A DNA stretch of 64,000 bases from Streptomyces sp. SCL15-4 (GTDB lineage: Bacteria; Actinomycetota; Actinomycetes; Streptomycetales; Streptomycetaceae): contig NZ_JAOBTQ010000001.1 of assembly GCF_033366695.1 (NCBI RefSeq), forward strand, positions 7,378,001 to 7,442,000. The letters run 5' to 3'. This document shows, in pieces, positions 36,853-45,079 of the stretch (position 1 is its first letter; the number at the start of each line of letters is the position of its first letter). Made by a program: the position numbers and the translations under genes. The notes under the pieces were generated by a model. It was not told the origin of the DNA. It did not search any database and worked only from the letters and a program-made list of their open reading frames with translations.

Positions 36853-37811
36853 ACATCCTCGTCTGGCATGTGCACGGGTCCTGGCTCACCGCCTTCGTGC
36901 AGGGCCCGCACACCTACCTGGTCCCGGTCACCGAGGACCGCGGCCCCGACGGCCTCGGCCGCGCGGTGACCTGGGACTGGCCCCCGTCCGTCCGGGAAGT
37001 CACCCCCGCCGCGCTGCGGGACGCCGACATCGACCTGATGGTGCTGCAACGCCCGCACGAGCCCGGCCTCGCCCTGCGCTGGACCGGCCGCCGGCCCGGC
37101 CTGGACGTGCCCGCCGTCTACGTCGAGCACAACAGCCCCGACGCCTCGCCCGAACGCCAACTCCACCCGCTCGCCGCCCAGTCGGCGATTCCCCTGGTGC
37201 ACGTCACCCACTTCAACCGGCTGATGTGGGACAGCGGCCTGGCCCCCACCGAGGTCGTGGAGCACGGCATCGTCGACCCCGGCCCGCTGTGGACCGGCAC
37301 CGAGCGGCGCGCGGCCGTCGTCGTCAACGAGCCGGTGCGCCGGGGCCGTACCACCGGCACCGACCTGCTGCCCCGGTTCGCCCGCTCGGTCCCGCTGGAC
37401 GTCTTCGGCATGGGCACCGGCTCACTCGCCGGCCACCTCGGCCTGCCGCCCGGGCGCTGCCGCGCCCGGGACCTGCCGCAGCACGAGCTGCACCGGGAGA
37501 TGGCCCGGTGCCGCCTGTATCTGCACCCCGTGCGCTGGACCTCGCTCGGCCTGTCCCTGCTGGAGGCCATGTTCCTCGGCATGCCCGTGGTCGCCCTGGA
37601 CACCACCGAGGTCCGCGAGGCCGTACCCGAGGGCGCCGGGGTGGTGTCGAACCGACTCGACGTACTGGAGGACGCGGTACGGGCCTTCCTCGCCGATCCC
37701 GGGCACGCCCGCGCGACCGGCGCGGCGGCCCGGGCCGCCGCCCGCGCCCGCTACGGAGAGCGGCGCTTCCTGGACGACTGGGAGCGCCTGATCAAGGAGG
37801 TCACCCGATGA
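36849..37811 (+). CDS. GT4-like glycosyltransferase
   Basis: 320 residues. The N-terminal domain is atypical (MNILVWHVHGSWLTAFVQGP), but the C-terminal half has VFGMGTGSLAGHLG, then LHPVRWTSLGLSLLEAMFLG and MPVVALDTTEVREAVPEGAG, the donor site of GT-B GT4 enzymes with E-x7-E spacing. Donor and acceptor unknown. Confidence 0.8.
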   Translation: MNILVWHVHGSWLTAFVQGPHTYLVPVTEDRGPDGLGRAVTWDWPPSVREVTPAALRDADIDLMVLQRPHEPGLALRWTGRRPGLDVPAVYVEHNSPDASPERQLHPLAAQSAIPLVHVTHFNRLMWDSGLAPTEVVEHGIVDPGPLWTGTERRAAVVVNEPVRRGRTTGTDLLPRFARSVPLDVFGMGTGSLAGHLGLPPGRCRARDLPQHELHREMARCRLYLHPVRWTSLGLSLLEAMFLGMPVVALDTTEVREAVPEGAGVVSNRLDVLEDAVRAFLADPGHARATGAAARAAARARYGERRFLDDWERLIKEVTR

Positions 37812-39040
37812 GCCGCATTCCGCACTCGGCCGGGCGCGTCGCCATGGTCTCCGAGCACGCCAGCCCGCTGGCCGCGCTCGGCGGACCGGACGCGGGCGGC
37901 CAGAACGTGTACGTGGCGCAGGTCGCCCGGCAGCTCGCCAGGAAGGGATACCGGGTCACCGTGTACACCCGGCGGGACTCGGCGGGCCTGCCGGACCGGG
38001 TGACCCTCATCGACGGCGTCCAGGTGGTCCACGTCCCCGCCGGGCCGCCCGCACCCGTCCCCAAGGACGAACTCCTGCCCCACATGAGCGAGTTCGGGAA
38101 CTTCCTGGCCCGGCAGTGGGCACAGCGCCCGCCGCAGGTGGTGCACGCCCACTTCTGGATGTCCGGCCTGGCCGCCCTGGCCGGCGCCCGCGACCCGGAC
38201 ATCCCGGTCGTGCAGACCTACCACGCGCTGGGCACGGTCAAGAAGCGCTACCAGGGCACCGCCGACACCAGCCCTCCGCAGCGACTCGCCGTCGAGGAGG
38301 CCATCGGGCACGAGTGCGCCCGGATCATCGCCACGTGCAGCGACGAGGTGGCCGAACTGAAGGCCATGGGCCTGCCCGAGGACCGGATCAGCGTCGTGCC
38401 GTGCGGCGTCGACCCCGAACAGTTCACCCCGGTCGCCCGCAACCGCCCGCCCGGCGCCCGCAAGCGGCTGCTGGCCGTCGGCCGGCTCGTGCCCCGCAAG
38501 GGCTTCGACCGCGCCATCCGCGCCCTGGCCGGCGTCCCCGACGCCGAACTCCTCATCGCCGGCGGCCCCGAGGCCGACCTGCTGCGCACCGAACCCGAGG
38601 CCGCCCGCCTGTACGGCATCGCCCGCGAGTACGGCGTCCTGGACCGCGTCACCCTGCTCGGCGGCGTCGGCCGCGCCCGCATGCCCCGGCTGATGTCCAG
38701 CGCCGACCTGGTCCTGTCCCTGCCCCGCTACGAGCCCTTCGGCATCGTGCCGCTGGAGGCCATGGCCTGCGCCACACCCGTCGTCGCCACCGCCGTCGGC
38801 GGCCAGCTCGACACGGTCGTGGACGGCACCACCGGCCTGCTGGTCCCGGCCGACGACGACTACGACCTCGGCGCGGCCCTGCGCGCCCTGCTCGCCGACC
38901 CCGGCCGGCTCGCCCGGTACGGCACCGCCGGCCGCGCCCGGGTCCTCGCCCACTACACCTGGGACCGGGTGGCCGACGGCGTGGCCGGGGTGTACGGCGC
39001 CGTGTCCTCGATCCGCTCGCTCTCGGGAGTCGTCCGATGA
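37808..39040 (+). CDS. GT4 glycosyltransferase (group 1)
   Basis: 410 residues. N-terminal GGPDAGGQNVYVAQVARQLA is the GG-x-x-x-Y-V-x-x-LA loop of sucrose-phosphate-synthase/MshA-type GT4 enzymes; the C-terminal site has AVGRLVPRKGFD, SLPRYEPFGIVPLEAMACAT and VVDGTTGLLVP. Could use UDP- or ADP-sugar donors. Between two ATGA overlaps. Confidence 0.9.
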   Translation: MSRIPHSAGRVAMVSEHASPLAALGGPDAGGQNVYVAQVARQLARKGYRVTVYTRRDSAGLPDRVTLIDGVQVVHVPAGPPAPVPKDELLPHMSEFGNFLARQWAQRPPQVVHAHFWMSGLAALAGARDPDIPVVQTYHALGTVKKRYQGTADTSPPQRLAVEEAIGHECARIIATCSDEVAELKAMGLPEDRISVVPCGVDPEQFTPVARNRPPGARKRLLAVGRLVPRKGFDRAIRALAGVPDAELLIAGGPEADLLRTEPEAARLYGIAREYGVLDRVTLLGGVGRARMPRLMSSADLVLSLPRYEPFGIVPLEAMACATPVVATAVGGQLDTVVDGTTGLLVPADDDYDLGAALRALLADPGRLARYGTAGRARVLAHYTWDRVADGVAGVYGAVSSIRSLSGVVR

Positions 39041-39753
39041 ACACCGCCACCGACACCACGCACTGCGACGACCTCGCCAAGGCCCTGGAGGCGTTCCGCG
39101 ACCACGCCCCCCTCCTGGAGCGCTGGGGCACCGAACTCGCCCGGCGGCTCGGCTCGGGAGCGCGGCTGCTCGTCGCCGGCAACGGCGGCAGCGCCGCCCA
39201 GGCCCAGCACCTCACCGCCGAACTCGTCGGCCGCTACCGCGAGGACCGCCCGCCGTTCTCCGCCCTCGCCCTGCACGCCGACACCTCCTCCACCACCGCG
39301 ATCGCCAACGACTACGGCGTCCAGGAGGTGTTCGCCCGCCAGGCCGCCGCCCACGGCCGCCCCGGCGACGTGCTCCTGCTGCTGTCCACCAGCGGCGCCA
39401 GCGCCAACCTGCTGTCCGCCGCCGACCGCGCGCACCGGCTCGGGATGACCGTGTGGGCGCTGACCGGACGCTCTCCCAACCCGCTGCAACTCGGCGCGGA
39501 CGACGCGGTGTGCGTCGACGCCCCGGCCACCGCCACCGTCCAGGAACTCCACCTGGTCGCGGTGCACATGCTCTGCGAGACCTTCGACCGGGCGGTGACG
39601 CGCGAGGAGGCCGGACGCGCGGACGCGGGCGCCGACGGAGCACCGAGTGCCGACGGCAGACCGGGGGTCGTGGGGCGGCTCGTCGGCCGGGCCCGCACCG
39701 TCGGGCGGGCCGCGCCCGGCGGGCCCGTCGCCCCGCGGGAGGGGCAGGCATGA
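39037..39753 (+). CDS. gmhA: GmhA-like sedoheptulose-7-phosphate isomerase (SIS)
   Basis: Converts sedoheptulose 7-phosphate to D-glycero-D-manno-heptose 7-phosphate. SIS motifs GNGGSAAQAQHLTAEL (48-63), ANDYGVQEVF, STSGASANLL (117-126) and QELHLVAVHMLCE (169-181) all match GmhA, including the conserved Gln-x-x-His. About 45 extra C-terminal residues, rich in Gly, Ala, Arg and Asp, are unusual for the family. First step of the heptose pathway. Confidence 0.88.
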   Translation: MNTATDTTHCDDLAKALEAFRDHAPLLERWGTELARRLGSGARLLVAGNGGSAAQAQHLTAELVGRYREDRPPFSALALHADTSSTTAIANDYGVQEVFARQAAAHGRPGDVLLLLSTSGASANLLSAADRAHRLGMTVWALTGRSPNPLQLGADDAVCVDAPATATVQELHLVAVHMLCETFDRAVTREEAGRADAGADGAPSADGRPGVVGRLVGRARTVGRAAPGGPVAPREGQA

Positions 39754-41174
39754 GCGACACACCGACCCCCCTGGTCGTCGTCGGCGACGCCCTGCTCGAC
39801 CACGACCTGTGCGGCCGGGCCGAACGGCTGGCCCCGGACGCCCCGGTGCCCGTCGTGCACGGCACCCGCCGCAGCTCCCGCCCCGGCGGCGCCGCCCTCG
39901 CCGCCTGCCTCGCGGCGGCCGACGGACGCCCCGTCACGCTGGTCACCGCCCTCGGCGCCGACCCCGCCAGCGACACCCTGCGCGAACTGCTGGAGGGCCG
40001 GGTCCGCCTGGTCGAGGTGCCCCTGGAAGGCACCCTCGCCAGCAAGACCCGGGTCCTGGCCGGAGACCGGCCGCTGCTGCGCCTGGACGACGGCGAGGGC
40101 CGCGCCCGCGAGGCCACCGGGCAGGCGGTGGCCGCGGTCGCGGAGGCCGGGGGAGTCCTCGTCGCCGACTACGGCCGCGGCACCGCCGACGTCCTGCGGG
40201 ACGCGTTGGCCCACACGGCGGCCCCCGTCGTCTGGGACCCCCATGTGCGCGGCCGGCCCCCCGTGCCCGGCGTCCGCCTCGCCACCCCCTCCGCCCAGGA
40301 GGCCCGCGCCTTCGCCCGGCGGGCCGCCGGGGACGAGGAGGCGGCCGGCGGGACGGCGGGGCTGCGCACCGCCGCCGGCGACGCCCGCGCCCTGGTCCGG
40401 GCCTGGCGGGCCCGGGCCGTCGCGGTGACCCTCGGCGAACGCGGCGCCCTGCTCTCGCACGGCGAGACCCCGCTGCTGGTGCCGACCCCGGCCGCCGCCA
40501 CCGGCGACCCCTGCGGCGCCGGCGACCGGTTCGCCGCCGCCGCGGCCGGCCTGCTCGCCGACGGCGCCCTCACCGAGGCCGCCGTCCAGGCCGCCGTACA
40601 CGCCGCCACCCGCTACGTCGCCGAGGGCGGCGCCCGCGCGCTCGCCACCCCGGACGGGACGGAGACGGCCGCGCGCCAGGCCCCGGCCGACGGCGACACC
40701 ACCGCCGACGCCGTGCGCACCGCCGCCCGGGTCCGGGCCGCGGGCGGCACCGTCGTCGCCGCGGGCGGCTGCTTCGACCTGCTGCACGCCGGCCACGTCG
40801 CCCTGCTCCAGGCCGCCCGCCGGGCCGGCGACTGCCTGATCGTCTGCCTCAACTCCGACGACTCCGTCCGCCGCCGCAAGGGCGACGGCCGCCCTCTCGT
40901 GCCGGCCGCCGACCGGGTACGGGTGCTGCGCGCCCTGGAGTGCGTGGACGCCGTAGCCGTCTTCGACGAGGACACCCCCGAACGCGTCCTCGGCGAACTG
41001 CGCCCGCACATCTGGGCCAAGGGCGGCGACTACGCGCGGACCCGGCTGCCCGAACAGCCCCTGGTGGAGAGCTGGGGCGGGCAGGTCCTGCTGCTGCCCT
41101 ACCTCGACGGCCGCTCCACCACCGTCCTCGCCCGCCGGGCCGCCCTGGCCCCCACGGCAGGAGAGGGCACGTGA
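39750..41174 (+). CDS. hldE: HldE-like heptose 7-phosphate kinase / heptose 1-phosphate adenylyltransferase
   Basis: 474 residues joining two activities. Residues 1-310 are a PfkB-type kinase beginning VVVGDALLDHDLCGRAERLA with APVPVV, and the catalytic GDPCGAGD (252-259); residues 335-474 are a nucleotidyltransferase with GGCFDLLHAGHVALL (339-353), RRKGDGRPLVP and KGGDY. This is the HldE layout and full length. It would make ADP-D-glycero-beta-D-manno-heptose with GmhA and GmhB. After its stop 219 bp without coding sequence precede the next gene, the first break in the operon. Confidence 0.88.
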   Translation: MSDTPTPLVVVGDALLDHDLCGRAERLAPDAPVPVVHGTRRSSRPGGAALAACLAAADGRPVTLVTALGADPASDTLRELLEGRVRLVEVPLEGTLASKTRVLAGDRPLLRLDDGEGRAREATGQAVAAVAEAGGVLVADYGRGTADVLRDALAHTAAPVVWDPHVRGRPPVPGVRLATPSAQEARAFARRAAGDEEAAGGTAGLRTAAGDARALVRAWRARAVAVTLGERGALLSHGETPLLVPTPAAATGDPCGAGDRFAAAAAGLLADGALTEAAVQAAVHAATRYVAEGGARALATPDGTETAARQAPADGDTTADAVRTAARVRAAGGTVVAAGGCFDLLHAGHVALLQAARRAGDCLIVCLNSDDSVRRRKGDGRPLVPAADRVRVLRALECVDAVAVFDEDTPERVLGELRPHIWAKGGDYARTRLPEQPLVESWGGQVLLLPYLDGRSTTVLARRAALAPTAGEGT

Positions 41175-41393
41175 CCCCCGCGCCCACCGCCCGCACCCCG
41201 GGCCGCCCCACCACGCGTCCACGGCCGCCCCGTGCGCCCCACGGCCCCGCGGCGAGCGCGGCCACCGGGCGCATGCGGTCCGGGCTTCCCGGTTACCCGG
41301 GTGGAGACGAGCCGGCCCGGACCCTGCCGCCCGGCCCGGCACCGCCCCACCGTCCGCCCCCCGCTTCCCCGCCCACCCCCGGAGGACCACCCG

Positions 41394-42383
41394 GTGACCA
41401 CTGAGCAGACTCCGCGTGTCCTGGTCCTGCGCGCGCTCGGACTGGGCGACCTGCTGGCCGGCGTGCCCGCGTTGCGCGGGATCCGGCGCGCCTTCCCCGG
41501 GCACCAGGTCGTCCTCGCCCAGCCGCCGGCCCTCACCGAACTCGCCCTGGCCACCGGGGCGGTCGACACCGTGTTCCCGGCCGAGGCGCCGGGCCGCGCG
41601 GTGCCCGACCTCCGCCACTGGCCGGGACCGCCCCCCGAGGTGGCCGTCGACCTGCACGGCAGCGGACCCGAGAGCCGCGACGCCCTGGCCGCCCTGCGCC
41701 CGCGCCGGCTGCTCGCCCACGCCTGCCCGGACGGCCCGCCCTGGCCCGCCCACGTCAACGAACGCGACCGCTGGTGCGCCTTCCTGCGCGGCTACGGCAT
41801 CCCCGCCGACCCCCGCGACCTGCGGCTGCCCCCGCCCGGCACACCCTCCCCGGCCCCCGGCGCGGTCGTCGTGCACCCCGGCGCGGCCTCCGGCTCCCGC
41901 CGCTGGCCGCCGGAGCGGTTCGCCGCCGTCGTCCGGTGCCTGCGCGCGGCCGGCCACCGCGTCGTCCTCACCGGCGGCCCCGGCGAGGACTCCCTGGTCC
42001 GCGAGGTCGCCGAACGCAGCGGCCGGCCCGGCACCGACGTGCTCACCGGCGGCCTGCCGCCCGCAAGGCTGTCCGCCCTCGTCGCCGGGGCGTCCCTGCT
42101 GCTCAGCGGCGACACCGGCCTGGCCCACCTCGCGGTCGCCCACGGCACCCGCTCCGTCACCCTGTTCGGCCCCGTCTCCCCCCGTCTGTGGGGACCGCCC
42201 CCGGGCCCGGACCACCTGGCCCTGTGGAAGCCCGGCCCGCCCGGCGACCCGCACGGCCTCGCCCCCGACGCCCGCCTGCTGCGCATCGGCACCGGCGAGG
42301 TCGCCGCGGCCTGCCTGACCCTCCTGCGGGACGCCCGCGGCCGGCGCCGGCCCGCCGGAGCGGAGGTGGCGCATGTCCACTGA
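41394..42383 (+). CDS. Second GT9 glycosyltransferase (heptosyltransferase family)
   Basis: 329 residues. VLVLRALGLGDLLAGVPALRG at the N-terminus, VVVHPGAASGSRRWPPERFA in the middle and LLSGDTGLAHLAVAHGTRSV before VTLFGPVSP, all GT9 hallmarks with ADP-heptose transferases as prototypes. GTG 41394 with GGAGGACC upstream was chosen; the frame is open further but reads Pro/Arg-rich. Its 3' end overlaps the next gene by 11 bp. Confidence 0.87.
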   Translation: MTTEQTPRVLVLRALGLGDLLAGVPALRGIRRAFPGHQVVLAQPPALTELALATGAVDTVFPAEAPGRAVPDLRHWPGPPPEVAVDLHGSGPESRDALAALRPRRLLAHACPDGPPWPAHVNERDRWCAFLRGYGIPADPRDLRLPPPGTPSPAPGAVVVHPGAASGSRRWPPERFAAVVRCLRAAGHRVVLTGGPGEDSLVREVAERSGRPGTDVLTGGLPPARLSALVAGASLLLSGDTGLAHLAVAHGTRSVTLFGPVSPRLWGPPPGPDHLALWKPGPPGDPHGLAPDARLLRIGTGEVAAACLTLLRDARGRRRPAGAEVAHVH

Positions 42384-43314
42384 GCACGCTCCCGCCCGCC
42401 CCCGCCCGCCCACCGTCCCCGGCGACCCGCGGATCACCGTCGCCGTCATCACCCGCGACCGCGCCGCCAGCCTGCTGCGCACCCTGGACGCCCTGGCCGC
42501 GCTGCCCGAACGGCCGCCCGTCGTGGTCGTCGACAACTCCCGCGACGACACCACCCGCCGGGCCGTCGCCGGCCACCCGGCCATCGCCCGCCTGCTGCGC
42601 CCGGCCGGCAACACCGGCGCCCTCGGCCGCAACCTGGCCGCGCGCCACGCCCGCACGCCCTACGTCGCCTTCAGCGACGACGACTCCTGGTGGGAGCCCG
42701 GCAGCCTGGCCCGTGCCGCCGACCTCCTCGACGGGCACCCGCGGCTCGGCCTGCTCGCCGCCCGCACCCTGGTCGGCGACGAGGCCGCCGAGGACCCCCT
42801 CAACGCCGTCCTCGCCGCCTCACCCCTGCCGGCCGAGCCCGACCTGCCCGGCCGCCCGGTGCTCGGCTTCCTGGGCTGCGCCTGCGTGGTCCGCAAGGAG
42901 GCCTTCCTCGGCGTCGGCGGCTACCATCCGCTGCTCTTCTTCGGCGGCGAGGAGACCCTGCTCGCCTACGACCTGGCCGCCGCCGGCTGGGGCGTCGCCT
43001 ACGAACCCGCCCTGCGCGCCCGCCACCACCCCGGCGACCACACCCGCGCCGGCCGCTCCGCCCTCGTCCGCCGCAACCACGTCCTCACCGCCTGCCTGCG
43101 CCGCCCCTGGCCCGTCGCCCTGCGCGCCGGCACCGGCCTCGCGGTGGCCGCCGCGACCGGCCGGCCCGGCGCCTCCCGCGCCCTGAAGGAGGCCGTCGCC
43201 CGGTTCCCGGCCGCGCTCGCCCGCCGCCGGCCCCTGCCCCCGCACGTCGAGCACGCCGCCCGGCTGCTCGACCGGGAGGCGGCCGGACCCGCCGCGGAAG
43301 GCGGCGCGCCATGA
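42373..43314 (+). CDS. GT2 glycosyltransferase, tandem copy 1
   Basis: 313 residues. TVAVITRDRAASLLRTLDAL, VVVVDNSRDDTTRR, and metal site YVAFSDDDSWWEPGSL, with later FGGEETLLAYDLAAAGWG, form a GT-A GT2 fold. It is clearly paralogous to the following gene; both share the TPYVAF-x-DDD-x-WWEPGSL block. Overlaps that gene by 4 bp (ATGA). Confidence 0.87.
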   Translation: MSTEHAPARPRPPTVPGDPRITVAVITRDRAASLLRTLDALAALPERPPVVVVDNSRDDTTRRAVAGHPAIARLLRPAGNTGALGRNLAARHARTPYVAFSDDDSWWEPGSLARAADLLDGHPRLGLLAARTLVGDEAAEDPLNAVLAASPLPAEPDLPGRPVLGFLGCACVVRKEAFLGVGGYHPLLFFGGEETLLAYDLAAAGWGVAYEPALRARHHPGDHTRAGRSALVRRNHVLTACLRRPWPVALRAGTGLAVAAATGRPGASRALKEAVARFPAALARRRPLPPHVEHAARLLDREAAGPAAEGGAP

Positions 43315-44222
43315 CCGCCCGGCCCGGCCCCGACCACCGCACGACCGTCGTCGTGATCACCCACAACCGCCGCGAGGAACTGCTGCGCACCCTCGGCCTG
43401 CTGCGCCGGCTGCCCGAACGCCCGCCCGTGATCGTCACCGACAACGCCTCCACCGACGGCACCGCCGAAGCGGTCGCCCGGGACTTCCCCGGCATGACCC
43501 TGCTGCGCCCCGGCCGCAACCTCGGCGCCATCGGCCGCAACCTGGCCGTGCAGCGCGTGCGCACGCCCTACGTCGCCTTCTGCGACGACGACACCTGGTG
43601 GGAGCCCGGCAGCCTGCGCCGCGCCGCGGACCTGCTGGACCCCCGGCCCCGGCTGGCCGCCGTCACCGCCCGGATCCTCGTCGAACCCGAAGGCACCGAG
43701 GACCCGGTCGTCCCCGAACTGCGCGACTCCCCGCTGACCGGCCCCGACTGGCTGCCCGGACCCGCGCTCGGCTCCTTCCTCGCCGCCGCCACCGTGCTGC
43801 GCACCGAGGCCTTCCGGGCCGCCGGCGGCTTCCATCCCGGCCTGTGGCTCGGCGGCGAGGAGGAACTGCTCGCCTGCGACCTCCAGCGCCGCGGCTGGTG
43901 GCTCGCCTACGCCGGGGAACTCACCGTCCACCACCACGCCTCCACGCTGCGTGACAGCACGGCCCGCCGCGTCCTCGGCCTGCGCAACACCCTGTGGTTC
44001 ACCTGGCTGCGCCGCCCCCTGCTGCCGGCCCTGCGCCGCACCGGCCACCTGATCCGCACCGTGCCCCGGGACGCCGCCTCCGCCCGCGCCTTCGTCCACG
44101 CCACCGCCGGACTGCCGTGGGTGCTGCGCCAGCGCGCCCCCGTGCCGCCGGACCTGGAGCACCGGATCGCCACGCTGGAACGCGCCCGCCGGGACTCACC
44201 CGCACGGCGGTACGTCGGCTGA
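43311..44222 (+). CDS. GT2 glycosyltransferase, tandem copy 2
   Basis: 303 residues, paralogue of the preceding gene: VVVITHNRREELLRTLGLL, VTDNASTDGTAEAVA, YVAFCDDDTWWEPGSL, and LGGEEELLACDLQRRGWW. The C-terminal 60 residues are similar to copy 1 (ARRDS/LEHRIATLE versus VEHAARLLDRE). Last gene of the glycan locus. Confidence 0.87.
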   Translation: MTARPGPDHRTTVVVITHNRREELLRTLGLLRRLPERPPVIVTDNASTDGTAEAVARDFPGMTLLRPGRNLGAIGRNLAVQRVRTPYVAFCDDDTWWEPGSLRRAADLLDPRPRLAAVTARILVEPEGTEDPVVPELRDSPLTGPDWLPGPALGSFLAAATVLRTEAFRAAGGFHPGLWLGGEEELLACDLQRRGWWLAYAGELTVHHHASTLRDSTARRVLGLRNTLWFTWLRRPLLPALRRTGHLIRTVPRDAASARAFVHATAGLPWVLRQRAPVPPDLEHRIATLERARRDSPARRYVG

Positions 44223-44347
44223 CCGGCCGGCGCCACGACACGCCCGGAGACGTCGTTGCGTCCGGCATCCGCGTGCGGGCACAGTGAACCCCCGGTCAAG
44301 AAGCGGCCGGCCGATCCTTCCTCCCCGCCCAGGAAGCGCGTCCCTCC

Positions 44348-44806
44348 ATGGAAATCGGTCAGCCCTCCCCGGCCCGCGTCCGCCCCGGCGGCCCCGCCCC
44401 GCTGCGCCTGCGCACCGAACGCGAGCACCACGCCGGCCTCGGCCGGATCAGCGTCCTGAAGGCCCGCGGCACGGTCGACGCCGACAACGCCGGCCGCCTG
44501 TCCGCCGCGCTCGCCGAACACCTCGCCGACGCCGGACGCACCGGGGACCACCCCTTGCTGGACCTCACCGAGACCTACCTCGCCTGCCCCGCCGCCCTCG
44601 CCGCCCTGGACCGGGCCACCGGTGCCCTCGCCCGCGCCGGCCGCGCGCTGCACGTCGTCCAGCCCCGTCCCCACGTCCGGGAAACCCTCGCCGCGGCCGG
44701 CCTGCCGGGCATCCGGACATACGCCGCCCTGACGGCCGTCCTGCGCGCCCTGGAGACCGGCGAACCGGCGGACACGGAACCCGGCCCCGCGCGCACGCGA
44801 CCCTGA
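44348..44806 (+). CDS. STAS-domain protein without the usual phospho-serine
   Basis: 152 residues with an anti-sigma-factor antagonist (STAS) fold: GRISVLKARGTVDADNAGRL, then LLDLTETYLACPAALAALDR where active antagonists have D-S-S/T-G-L. The serine normally phosphorylated by an anti-sigma kinase is replaced by ACPAAL, so it probably cannot switch that way. The C-terminus is disordered. A paralogue-like STAS in the next gene is also degenerate. Confidence 0.75.
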   Translation: MEIGQPSPARVRPGGPAPLRLRTEREHHAGLGRISVLKARGTVDADNAGRLSAALAEHLADAGRTGDHPLLDLTETYLACPAALAALDRATGALARAGRALHVVQPRPHVRETLAAAGLPGIRTYAALTAVLRALETGEPADTEPGPARTRP

Positions 44807-45079
44807 AGGGACGCGCGGAACCAGCGCGGACGGCCCCGGAGCAGGGACCGGCCAGGACGGACCCCGGGCCCGTGCACGCGGCTCCCGTGACGCCGGGCGC
44901 CGCCGCCCGGGCCGCACACGCGGACCCCGGCGGCCTGCGCTGACGGCCGTCCGGCCCGCCGTCCCCCGCCCGGCGCGGTGGATGGCGGACCCGGCGGCCC
45001 GGGCCTACCGTGCGAGGTGATGCCGGGGCCGGGAAGACGGCCGGGCGAGACCTCTGTGACGTGCTGTCTGGGTGATGCG

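Noticed and set aside
39312..42656. A 1114-codon minus-strand open frame
   Set aside because: It is antisense to gmhA, hldE and GT genes with clear motifs; it has no motif of its own and exists only because of high third-position GC.
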